DNA from: Ponticaulis koreensis DSM 19734
Lineage (GTDB): Bacteria > Pseudomonadota > Alphaproteobacteria > Caulobacterales > Hyphomonadaceae
Reading direction: 5' to 3'
DNA: 64,000 nucleotides
NCBI RefSeq assembly: GCF_000420665.1
Contig: NZ_ATVJ01000001.1
Location: 2,179,588 to 2,243,587, forward strand
The translations under genes were made by a program, and so were the position numbers. The notes beneath the pieces are model-generated. The model searched no databases. It saw only the letters and a list, made by a program, of their open reading frames with translations, and was not told the DNA's origin. This document shows positions 56,562 through 63,916 of the stretch, in pieces (the first letter of the stretch is position 1; each line of letters begins with the position of its first letter).

Positions 56562-57875
56562 ATGTTCATCGTAGACGACATCATAATCGGTGCTTCACTT
56601 GCGGCCGTGGCTCAAGGTTTAGGAAGTCGGCTTGCTTCCAAGTACATAAAAACGCCGTTCGAGACAGCTCAACTTGCATCTGTAGATATTCAGAGGGAGC
56701 GCCTCTCCCAAGATGCTCGCTTGTTTCGTGAGCGAATGGACGCTGAGTGGTCCCGGCATCAAGATGCCTTCCGACAAAGGCTCGAATTGTTGGATGTCGA
56801 GCACAGTTTAAGAAAATGGCCGCTGGATAATCTGCCTGCCGAAATCAAGTCTGAACGAGACGCGTACAAAGACTCGGCTATAAATCTCTTTATTTGCAGC
56901 TCTAACGAGCACTTTTTTCAGCCAATTCCTGAAAATGGATCAAACTTTGAAACCAAGATAAGCAGGCAAAAGGCTAGCGACCTGCTTTTAACACGTCAGG
57001 TTTTGAGTGATGTGAAAGGCCTCAACCATTGGGTAACCAACCACTTCAATAAAGTGAATTCAAGTCACCCAGTTATCCCTTATATAGCGTCGCAAACTCA
57101 TGTGAATTCGCACAGTACACCTCAGGCCTTGGCGACGAGCTTGCGCTATCATTTGCACACAGAACCCTGCGTCTTTGTTCATGTCGAATCTCATTCGCTA
57201 CGGTCGGCAACGGTTTACACCGAAATCTGGGGTTTGTTGTCAGATGGCCTTTCAGAAGGCCGATCTCCCGCACTTGCTTCGAACTCATTCCAGATAAGGA
57301 CGCATAACAGCCGTGATGAGTTGAACCAAATTGCCAGTGTCGACTTAGCGCTCAAAGTGATCGTCTCCAGCATTCTTGACCTGAGCCATCTCGTCTACTC
57401 ACTAAGTCGTGGCGAAACGAAGCCGCCTCTTGCGCCACAAATTTTGTCGAAAGAACCGGAGTTTGCACAAGTAGCAGATGGAGTTTTCAAATTTTACTCA
57501 GCGATTTTACGCGAGACATCCAAGGTCGTTCCTGCACTTGCTATAGAAGAAGCGATGAGTTTTGTTGACTTGCTTTTACAGGTTGAACGTCCAGACTTGG
57601 CGCAGAGCTGTTTCACGTTAGGCCGAGATCAAGCGGCACAGATTTTGGGGTGTTCGACCATCGATCGAGAGTGGCACGAAACAGCTTTTCTTGGACATCC
57701 AGGCAATGAGCATTTTCGGCAGGTTTTGGGCCAGATTAGGCGAACACGTCAGAAGTTTCAAAACTTAGATGCCGAAGAAGTAGAAGTTGAGGATCCGATA
57801 TTGGACCAATATGGGCCAAATACCCGAAAGCTTATCAACAAGCTTGGTATTTCTGGCAAGTCTGGAGGGGCATGA
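56562..57875 (+). CDS. GTPase-module protein 1: N-terminal hydrophobic helix and coiled coil
   Basis: A protein of about 437 residues, unknown family. ATG 56562 follows GGGAG. The N-terminus (VDDIIIGASLAAVAQGLGSR) is a short hydrophobic glycine-zipper-like helix that may touch or enter the membrane. A charged coiled coil follows (SQDARLFRERMDAEWSRHQD). The rest is a mixed alpha/beta globular part with His-rich patches (YHLHTEPCVFVHVESHS). It is first in a three-gene operon and its stop overlaps the GTPase start, so the proteins likely form one complex. A role as regulator or effector platform is inferred from context only. Confidence 0.7.
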   Translation: MFIVDDIIIGASLAAVAQGLGSRLASKYIKTPFETAQLASVDIQRERLSQDARLFRERMDAEWSRHQDAFRQRLELLDVEHSLRKWPLDNLPAEIKSERDAYKDSAINLFICSSNEHFFQPIPENGSNFETKISRQKASDLLLTRQVLSDVKGLNHWVTNHFNKVNSSHPVIPYIASQTHVNSHSTPQALATSLRYHLHTEPCVFVHVESHSLRSATVYTEIWGLLSDGLSEGRSPALASNSFQIRTHNSRDELNQIASVDLALKVIVSSILDLSHLVYSLSRGETKPPLAPQILSKEPEFAQVADGVFKFYSAILRETSKVVPALAIEEAMSFVDLLLQVERPDLAQSCFTLGRDQAAQILGCSTIDREWHETAFLGHPGNEHFRQVLGQIRRTRQKFQNLDAEEVEVEDPILDQYGPNTRKLINKLGISGKSGGA

Positions 57876-59053
57876 TGAAGATCGCGATGATAGGTGTGCC
57901 AGGTACGGGTAAAACTATATATTTTACGGGACTTTATCGGGAATACTCCAACGATATTGGCTTTCTGCCATTGGGCGAAACGACTTATGACTATTTAGAT
58001 AGTCTCGGTATAGAGCAACGTATGATGTTTGAGGTCCGCATCACCAACTTTCGCCAGCGGCAGGACTTTGCAGACATGGCAGAGATGCTCGGAAAAGATC
58101 CGATTGAAGACTATCCTCCAAAAACTAGCAGCTTAAATGACCTAAATCTAAGAATTAACTTCAAGTTTCAGGATATTGAAGATGGCCTCAAAGGGCGTCG
58201 TCATGCGCGCAGTCATAGAAGGGAGTTCACCTTTTATGATCCACCGGGTGAGACGTTTTTGGATAATGATCAGGAGCTTTCGGAAAGTACTTTATACGAA
58301 CTAAACGCGTCAGATGCATTTATGATCATGCTGCCCTGCGACCTGATTGTGGCCAGGATTTACAGAAGTAAAAACCCGCTATTAGATGCCGAGCGGATTG
58401 TGCGCGACCTTAGTTTTGATCTCAGACTTGGTGCGGCTTCTGACATGCTCAATGCGCTTAGAGAACGAAAACTATATTATGAAAATCCTATATTTCCAGT
58501 CTGCTTTGTGCTCACCAAAGCAGACTATCTTAATGATACTGTAACAGACGTGGTCAATGAGATCATCTATAATGGGCTAATGAGAGCGTTTTCATTAGAT
58601 AATTCAGACGCCGTCGTATGCGTTGCTCCGATAAGTGTCATTGATGGTCCAAACCAGCGTTTTGAGCCAGTAGGGTTGCGCTGGCCTTTTGCGTTCGTCG
58701 CAGGTGGGGCTTTGTTAGGGAAAAGTCATGAAGAGGCTTCGGACGCTGAGGATTATTATGATCGGGCGAGCGAACGGAGAAGGCTTGCCGCTGAGAAGCG
58801 GGATCTTGCAAGGCGTAGGCCGCTCGATCGTCTCTTTCAGTATTTGGCAACAGGGGAGTCCGCTACAGACGATGACGAGCATGCTGAGACTTTCGAAAGT
58901 GCAGCTGACGAACGGGCCAAAGAATCTAGAAAAGAGCGTGAACTAGCAGAACGAGTCTGGAATTCCATTCTGACAGAAGGCTATCACGAAGGTGTCAGGA
59001 TTTTTATCCAAGGCACAGAAATTAACGATATAGACGAGCTTCTGGAATGGTAG
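57875..59053 (+). CDS. GTPase-module protein 2: P-loop GTPase
   Basis: A 392-residue P-loop NTPase with GTPase motifs. G1 is GVPGTGKT at residues 7-14, G3 is DPPGE at 122-126 (Pro where DxxG usually varies), and G4 is TKAD at 214-217 in FVLTKADYL. A later VAPIS segment may be the G5 region. The C-terminal 120 residues are a charged coiled coil (EDYYDRASERRRLAAEKRDL). The layout resembles the TRAFAC/double-GTPase-like proteins described from bacterial conflict operons, as I recall. ATG 57875 is preferred (six bases from GGAGG) over 57872. It overlaps both neighbours, so it is the centre of a three-protein set. Confidence 0.8.
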   Translation: MKIAMIGVPGTGKTIYFTGLYREYSNDIGFLPLGETTYDYLDSLGIEQRMMFEVRITNFRQRQDFADMAEMLGKDPIEDYPPKTSSLNDLNLRINFKFQDIEDGLKGRRHARSHRREFTFYDPPGETFLDNDQELSESTLYELNASDAFMIMLPCDLIVARIYRSKNPLLDAERIVRDLSFDLRLGAASDMLNALRERKLYYENPIFPVCFVLTKADYLNDTVTDVVNEIIYNGLMRAFSLDNSDAVVCVAPISVIDGPNQRFEPVGLRWPFAFVAGGALLGKSHEEASDAEDYYDRASERRRLAAEKRDLARRRPLDRLFQYLATGESATDDDEHAETFESAADERAKESRKERELAERVWNSILTEGYHEGVRIFIQGTEINDIDELLEW

Positions 59054-59811
59054 AAGAGATTTTGTATTCTGCATTGGTGTCAAGTGAAGTTGGTCAGCCA
59101 AGAGGTTTGCAATTCCTTGCGGGGAAGCCAACCAGTGAATTTATGGCGAAACATCGCAAATGCCTGGAAGATGTCGGCAACACTTGGTCGAAGCCGCACT
59201 TATATTGTTTTCAGGCGGGCAGTGACCTCTATGTGGTGAGAACTGGCAGTGTTGGTCGATTATTAGGAAAAGATCACCCGTTTGCGAAAGAATTCAGCGA
59301 GGCGATATCAGGAGCTCAGCGCGGCCGAGACATTCAATTCAGCTATGCCTGTAAATTTACAGGAGAAGAAACTCTACCCCATCATGAAGAGTTTTTGTCT
59401 GGAGTGAAGGCAAGTGTAGAGGCAATTCTGACGCGAGCCAACAATGGGGAACAATTACCAATAACGGCGACCAAGCAATTTTCTAAGGCTAGTGCGTCCG
59501 GCAGTGCATTAGAAAATGCGAGTGAAAAAATTAAGGCAGCTTCGTCAAAAGGCTCGATCGCTAAAATTTCTGACGGAAACGCTATTGAATGGTTGGGTGA
59601 AAGAGCACCGAGTTTAGACCAAAAAAAAAGTCACTACACACCGAGCTACTCCAGCAGAAGTCGGTCGGTAGAAACAAAGCTACCAGAGACGTCCAAAAGC
59701 CTAGACCGCCGGACTTTGGTGATTGGGGCGACGGTCGCAATAGGAGCCGTGATCGCACTGGCTCTGTTCAAAAGCAGTCAGAAAAACGACGGCAATTCTC
59801 GGATGAGATAG
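59047..59811 (+). CDS. GTPase-module protein 3: tail-anchored partner
   Basis: A 254-residue protein starting inside the GTPase stop (ATGGTAG). The N-terminal domain begins ILYSALVSSEVGQPRGLQFL, which loosely recalls the GAP1-N domain of GTPase-associated proteins; I offer that only as a lead. A Ser-rich linker follows (KQFSKASASGSALENASEK), then a C-terminal membrane helix (LVIGATVAIGAVIALALF). Inside the linker is a run of nine A (59621-59629). A second open frame continues to 59933 and codes a plausible helical tail. The encoded C-terminus may therefore differ from the simple reading. Confidence 0.7.
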   Translation: MVEEILYSALVSSEVGQPRGLQFLAGKPTSEFMAKHRKCLEDVGNTWSKPHLYCFQAGSDLYVVRTGSVGRLLGKDHPFAKEFSEAISGAQRGRDIQFSYACKFTGEETLPHHEEFLSGVKASVEAILTRANNGEQLPITATKQFSKASASGSALENASEKIKAASSKGSIAKISDGNAIEWLGERAPSLDQKKSHYTPSYSSRSRSVETKLPETSKSLDRRTLVIGATVAIGAVIALALFKSSQKNDGNSRMR

Positions 59812-59933
59812 AGAACGCTCGGAAGACTAGTCGCGAATCTAATGAAGGTTTCAACGCTCTTGATGAGTGGAATCGAAACCTTGAAAAGCAATTAGAATGG
59901 TGGGCGAGTTTTTTTAGGCTCCCACCGAAATAG
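59601..59933 (+). other. Open -1 frame overlapping and extending the tail-anchored gene
   Basis: The -1 frame relative to the upstream gene is open for 110 codons, from just after a TGA at 59598 to a TAG at 59931-59933. Its last 45 codons look like real protein (EIENARKTSRESNEGFNALD, then EWNRNLEKQLEWWASFFRL). It has no clear start codon. It can be reached by slippage at the A9 run (59621-59629), which would drop the membrane helix. It can also be reached at GAAAAAC near 59779, which would keep the helix and add a tail. A sequencing or mutational frameshift is the main alternative. Confidence 0.4.
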
Positions 59934-59946
59934 TCCCAGCTGTCCT

Positions 59947-60648
59947 TCAGTTATCACCATAGCCGGAAGTATCGTTCGTGTCGGGGACGCCGGTTTCAGC
60001 CCAACCGGGATCATTGTAAGCAGGTGCTTCGCTTCCCCAGCCGAAATTATCATTGCCACCCCATTCCGAGGTTGCCGAGATCCCATCATCAACTGGGTCC
60101 ACAAGAATGGTGCCGCCGCTATTTGTCAAACCGGTAATGAAGTTCTCAAAGCTGTTTCCATTCGTGGCAGAAGGGTCCTGCCACTCAGTTTCCATTGGCT
60201 GGTTGGGAGTGAAGTGTTCTTCGATACCGTTGTCGAATTCCTCGGAATACGTCTCTTTGGCTTCGTCAACATAAGAAGTTATGTAGTTGCTCTGGCCTTG
60301 ATCCCATAGCCCTTCAGCCTCGTTTGCCTCTGAGGGCCAAAAGATTATTCCTAATCCAGTTAAAATTGGGTTCTTGGTAATGAGGTCGTCTGCCCCTAGA
60401 TCTAATGCCTCGCTCATTCTTTCATTCGTTTCTTGATTTTCCTGAGCCAGCTGATCGTCGTAATATTCAAAGCTGTACTCACTTCTGAATGAATTGAAGC
60501 CATTGCTGTACAAGTCTGTATCGGTTGCAATTTCTCCGTCTTCGTAGCTTTCACGCGCAAAATCTTCGCCAGCGGCACGACCATCGATTTCTTCAGAAGA
60601 GGGGGCATCCTCTCCCCAGAGCCATTCGAACATTCCTTTGCCAGTCAT
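59947..60648 (-). CDS. Very acidic protein of unknown function
   Basis: A 233-residue protein with many Asp and Glu and few Lys or Arg. It has an N-terminal segment GMFEWLWGEDAPSSEEID and Tyr/Asp-rich repeats (YSFEYYDDQLAQEN). One hydrophobic stretch (ILTGLGIIFWPSEA) and a Gly/Asn/Trp-rich tail follow (EWGGNDNFGWGSEAP). No family recognised. Strong acidity is common in DNA-mimic and inhibitor proteins, but also in disordered exported proteins. ATG 60648 follows AAAGGGAG; a GTG six bases upstream is less likely. It converges on the GTPase operon and lies inside the same repeat-flanked cassette. Confidence 0.6.
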   Translation of the reverse strand: MTGKGMFEWLWGEDAPSSEEIDGRAAGEDFARESYEDGEIATDTDLYSNGFNSFRSEYSFEYYDDQLAQENQETNERMSEALDLGADDLITKNPILTGLGIIFWPSEANEAEGLWDQGQSNYITSYVDEAKETYSEEFDNGIEEHFTPNQPMETEWQDPSATNGNSFENFITGLTNSGGTILVDPVDDGISATSEWGGNDNFGWGSEAPAYNDPGWAETGVPDTNDTSGYGDN

Positions 60649-60799
60649 GAACACTCTCCCTTTCGATTGAACTCAAGATTGAGCTCCAAATCGGGCAATT
60701 TTGGGGCGGGCGACAGCGTAGCCATTGTGAGTGACGGTCGAAAATGCGCTTAATATTCTGATAATTATGAAAAAAATAAGAGGACGGTATAACCGCCCA

Positions 60800-60850
60800 A
60801 AGGGTGGAGCTGTTGGACTGATGATCTATCTCAGATATCAATCCCAATAG
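60800..60850 (+). pseudogene. Decayed 3' end of a second copy of the 55983-56444 gene
   Basis: In frame on the plus strand this reads GGAVGLMIYLRYQSQ followed by TAG. The complete gene at 55983-56444 ends GAGVGLMIYFRYQSQ and a TGA. The 28 bases at 60819-60846 match 56413-56440 at 27 positions. Upstream homology fades, and no start exists, so this is only the tail of a lost or displaced copy. It overlaps the end of a minus-strand gene. It marks a recombination boundary of the intervening cassette. Confidence 0.7.
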
Positions 60851-61079
60851 ATCTGGCGTGGCTGGCCTCGGACACAATCTGTCTCTCTTTTTCCAATGCC
60901 ATCTCTTTGGCCTCAGACATTTGCGAAAGCGTGTTTAATTCAAGAGCGTCGAGCACCTGTCCGTCCACTATCTGGGCCTCAATTTCGATTGCGATGTCCC
61001 GATAAGCGGAAGGCTCAACGTCGATCCAACATTGCCGGATATCTGCTTCGGGGAGGGCGGTTGGATTAAGGTCGCGCAT
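60831..61079 (-). CDS. Small protein, third gene of the second nucleotidyltransferase operon
   Basis: A protein of about 82 residues if started at ATG 61079, overlapping the upstream stop by 14 bases. It is acidic and helical (AIEIEAQIVDGQVLDALELN, SEAKEMALEKERQIVSEA). No family recognised. The gene's end runs into the repeat remnant at 60819-60846, so its C-terminus may be altered by the junction. Co-translation suggests a role with the two upstream genes. Confidence 0.5.
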   Translation of the reverse strand: MRDLNPTALPEADIRQCWIDVEPSAYRDIAIEIEAQIVDGQVLDALELNTLSQMSEAKEMALEKERQIVSEASHARSIGIDI

Positions 61080-61356
61080 GTTTGAGTGCCTCTGTGACAT
61101 CGACGCCTGTCATGACGCCCCAAAAATGGATTGATCGGTCATCGAGGATTCCTCTCGGCAGGCGCTCCATGGCCTCCTTGAAGCCTTCGCGTCCGACCTG
61201 TGCCCAGACGGTCCTCACGTCTGAACTCGTCCCATATCCCATCACTTGCGCCAAAAAAAACACTGGGTCTCGCTGGATAATTTGGGGATCGCTGAACCAA
61301 ACGACATTTCTGGCAACTCGCTCTAGTTCGGGGGTAATCTGAAGTCTGACCGCCAT
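61066..61356 (-). CDS. Small partner of the AbiEii-like nucleotidyltransferase
   Basis: A 96-residue protein starting on the last base of the nucleotidyltransferase stop. It contains VVWFSDPQIIQRDPVFFLAQ, VMGYGTSSDVRTVW and LPRGILDDRSIHFWGV. From memory, small proteins with this WF-x-DP ... YGT ... G-I-x-D-x-R-S-x-x-x-W pattern often sit beside such nucleotidyltransferases; their function is not known to me. Antitoxin or specificity factor are both possible. Confidence 0.65.
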   Translation of the reverse strand: MAVRLQITPELERVARNVVWFSDPQIIQRDPVFFLAQVMGYGTSSDVRTVWAQVGREGFKEAMERLPRGILDDRSIHFWGVMTGVDVTEALKHARP

Positions 61357-62033
61357 TACAAATCCATACCTCGATCATGCGACGGCAGCGTTGAAAGATC
61401 CACGGCGTACACAGCGGAATGAAGCTGTTCTTGTATCTTCAGTGGGAGCGGATCACCCTGAATGTCATTGAAGCTACATAGTGCCTTGAGCGACGTCATG
61501 GGTTCGAAACTGTATCCCCAAACCGAGATCGCGTCTTCACACCCTTGTTCCAGCGTCCAGCCTTCGTTCAGGCCCGCTGCGATATCGATATAGTCTTTTG
61601 CGGAGCCTCGTTTCTGGATAGTGTTGAGCTTTGTCGCCAATACATCCCTGGGGGAGGCGACCGCCAGATCATTCTCCGTACTTGAAAAGGGTTGCTCCAC
61701 TTTTTGGAGCTTTCGGCCTCCAAAAAACGAGACTAAAACTGGCCCTCCCCGATCCACCCGGCATTCCAGTGTGTTGTCAGCAGAGCGAATGAGGAGCGCG
61801 TCCTGAAGGTAAGGAAGACTTTCCTTCATTTCCATCGGATCAAAATCGTAATTGCTGAAAAAGTCGAAATCCACCGAGTCTCGGTGACCATAGTGGAGAG
61901 CTAAAGCCGTTCCACCATACAACGTGAACATTGAGGGGGTATCTTTGAGTTCCGGCCAAAGACGCAGCTGCGGTTCTGGCAGTATCTCCAGCTTCGGTTC
62001 GAAGTACTGTCTATGTAGCGCTGGATTCGTCAT
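61356..62033 (-). CDS. AbiEii/AbiGii-like nucleotidyltransferase (second in the element)
   Basis: A protein of about 225 residues with the catalytic pattern LYGGTALALHYGHRDSVDFD: the GGTA loop and a DFD metal-binding pair. ASPRDVLATKLNTIQKRGSA and KDYIDIAAGL are typical of the family's C-terminal part. It is shorter than the AbiEii at 46615 and has no AbiEi-like winged-helix partner upstream. ATG 62033 is chosen; a TTG at 62060 is possible. It leads a three-gene overlapping operon. Toxin function is likely but unproven. Confidence 0.82.
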   Translation of the reverse strand: MTNPALHRQYFEPKLEILPEPQLRLWPELKDTPSMFTLYGGTALALHYGHRDSVDFDFFSNYDFDPMEMKESLPYLQDALLIRSADNTLECRVDRGGPVLVSFFGGRKLQKVEQPFSSTENDLAVASPRDVLATKLNTIQKRGSAKDYIDIAAGLNEGWTLEQGCEDAISVWGYSFEPMTSLKALCSFNDIQGDPLPLKIQEQLHSAVYAVDLSTLPSHDRGMDL

Positions 62034-62189
62034 TTCTGCATTATAGCGAGCCGTCGCCAATTCTCATCAAGTATTTCAAATCGGCGGACAAAACGTAGAT
62101 CGTATTTGGCCGACTGGGTCAAAACATCAGGATAGTTAACGAAAAGTTCACAAATAAAATATATCATATTGATACAAATGTGGAGGTCT

Positions 62190-62963
62190 ATGTCCGGTGG
62201 AACGAACAGAGTAGAGGCTATTTCTGAGCAGCTATTGTCGATGGAAGTGATGCTGAAGAGTTCGCTCGCATCCATGCCAGATGCTGGGAGCGCAGTTCAT
62301 TCTGAACTCGCAGATCACCTCGGAATGATTTCATCGCTGCAAGCCAGCATGTCGGCGGGCATCGCTATTTCTCCCGCTTCCCTTCAGTTGGCAATCAACC
62401 GAGTGCAGCAGGAAACGCTTCAGCTTGCGCTCAAAAAATCTGATCAACAAACCATCGCAGCCGTCCTTGTCGAGCAAATGCTCCAGGCCGAAGAGGCGCG
62501 ACTTGCGCAAGAGGCGAGTGACTTCCGGTCATACGAACGCGAAGCATCAGGCAGAATTCAGTCGCTGGCTGAAGCCACTGGGATTGATATCAGCGCATAC
62601 GAGCAGAATAGGGCTGATATTCTGGCCAGCCGAGAGGCGGCTCAGGCCAGCGGCGATATCGTGGAAGAGTACAAACAGGATGCTTTGCTGGCTGCGAACA
62701 ACCGCCATGGAATGACACTGGTTGATGCGCCTGAAGAAGAACAGGAGCGCGCTCGCAAGGAAGAGGAGGCCGCTCAAGAGCGCTACCTCAGACAGGTCGA
62801 GATCATGGCAATGCGGGACGCCCAACGCATGGGACTAAGCGGCGAACATGCATCTGAATATGTTGTTTCACAAAGAGCGGACGCGGAAGTGGAATTACAG
62901 CAGGAGTTAGAGGACCGTGACATCGCTTCGAATACGGGGCGTGCCCGAGGCAATCCCCAATAA
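62190..62963 (+). CDS. Long coiled-coil protein of unknown function
   Basis: A protein of about 257 residues, nearly all helical and rich in Ala, Glu, Gln and Ser (SLQLAINRVQQETLQLALKK, EEEQERARKEEEAAQERYLR). No Walker or HTH motif and no membrane segment. I use ATG 62190 (GGAGG at 62182-62186); ATG 62178 is an alternative. It diverges from the nucleotidyltransferase operon. Coiled-coil proteins of this sort occur near relaxases in mobile elements, but no function can be named. Confidence 0.6.
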   Translation: MSGGTNRVEAISEQLLSMEVMLKSSLASMPDAGSAVHSELADHLGMISSLQASMSAGIAISPASLQLAINRVQQETLQLALKKSDQQTIAAVLVEQMLQAEEARLAQEASDFRSYEREASGRIQSLAEATGIDISAYEQNRADILASREAAQASGDIVEEYKQDALLAANNRHGMTLVDAPEEEQERARKEEEAAQERYLRQVEIMAMRDAQRMGLSGEHASEYVVSQRADAEVELQQELEDRDIASNTGRARGNPQ

Positions 62964-63088
62964 TGCTGTCGCAGTAATAGAAGGAATAAGTCAGCAAAAT
63001 TTCGATCTGAGCTTCTTGGACACTTCGGTTACGCCAGAGCGACCCGAAAGCTCTTGTCCACCCCTCCCGATCGCTAAGGATGACGTGC

Positions 63089-63694
63089 TCAGCCCCTGTC
63101 AGTAGCTAAGCGACCGAATGCCATGCCTGCCAGAAAACCGGTTTTCGTCGAATGACTTTCCATGTCAAAGCACCGTTCAGCATTGTGCTGGTGAGTCACC
63201 GTATCGGTATTCGGGTCTAGGACTTGTGTAGTGTTCTGAGCACCGAAGAAGAAACCCGCATCGAAAGCAGTCTGGCAATTCAGCGGCTTCATAGTTCTCG
63301 CGCCATTCATGTCATTGATACTGAGAAACTCTTGTTGGTCTTGCATTGCCGCACGAGCAATCTCTTGGAGGATTGTTTGAGGGTATCGGATCGACCAATC
63401 AGTATAAAGTCTCATGATGTAAGACTGATCGCCAGGATCACGGGACAGGGTTTCTTCCATTACCAACAGACAGAACTCGAGTTCTGTTGGGTCTCCCATT
63501 GCGGACGATATAGTATGACCGGCAGCACAAAGCGTCCGCTGGTTCCTTAAATGGAGGTCTCCGAACAGAGTGAGCTGGCTATAGCTATCTTGCAAACTCT
63601 GAATTGTTGAAGTCTGTCCCACTGCGAATCCGCAGAAAGCAGGAAAGGACATCAACGCCACAAGTGCGGATTTAAGGGGAGAGCATGAAGTCAC
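63089..63694 (-). CDS. Exported Cys-containing protein of unknown function
   Basis: A 201-residue protein with a GTG start and a signal peptide (LKSALVALMSFPAFCGFAVG). The mature part has five Cys, including TLCAAGH, FCLLVM, LNCQTAFDAGFFFGAQN and ERCFDM, suggesting disulfides in the periplasm. It is helical and has a Gly/Ala/Phe-rich end (TGFLAGMAFGRLATDRG). No family recognised. It faces a 220-base non-coding stretch before the gene at the window's edge. Confidence 0.55.
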   Translation of the reverse strand: MTSCSPLKSALVALMSFPAFCGFAVGQTSTIQSLQDSYSQLTLFGDLHLRNQRTLCAAGHTISSAMGDPTELEFCLLVMEETLSRDPGDQSYIMRLYTDWSIRYPQTILQEIARAAMQDQQEFLSINDMNGARTMKPLNCQTAFDAGFFFGAQNTTQVLDPNTDTVTHQHNAERCFDMESHSTKTGFLAGMAFGRLATDRG

Positions 63695-63736
63695 AAGACA
63701 CCTGTTCAGAAGATCAGATAAAATCGTGACGATGCT

Positions 63737-63896
63737 ACCGAATGGCCTATACTGTTTCAGTATTGAGCCAATTTTTATTTTGTATGACTTGGATTGAGGT
63801 AATTTCCGCGTTTCAAACGCAGTTTTTGAAGTCTCCTATCAGTGAGCAACTTTTTGCAGTCGCACCCTTGCAACCGAATAGGCCATTCTGTTTCGG
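63737..63896 (+). repeat. Imperfect direct repeat pair upstream of the edge gene
   Basis: ACCGAATGGCCTATACTGTT (63737 on) and ACCGAATAGGCCATTCTGTT (63873 on) share ACCGAAT, GGCC and CTGTTTC with small shifts. Each unit is 24 bases, 136 bases apart. The second copy lies about 20 bases before the last gene's start. They may be operator or recombinase sites; chance is not excluded. Confidence 0.4.
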
Positions 63897-63916
63897 CCTT
63901 ACCGCAAAGGGCTGAC

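Noticed and set aside
56562-57875. Relaxosome or secretion-channel role for the first GTPase-module protein
   Set aside because: It is translationally coupled to the GTPase and not to transfer genes, and shows no VirB/Tra-like pattern.
62917-63105. Possible 62-codon gene with GTG start after the coiled-coil gene
   Set aside because: It overlaps the upstream gene by 47 bases and the end of the next gene, lacks a ribosome-binding site and has unremarkable composition.
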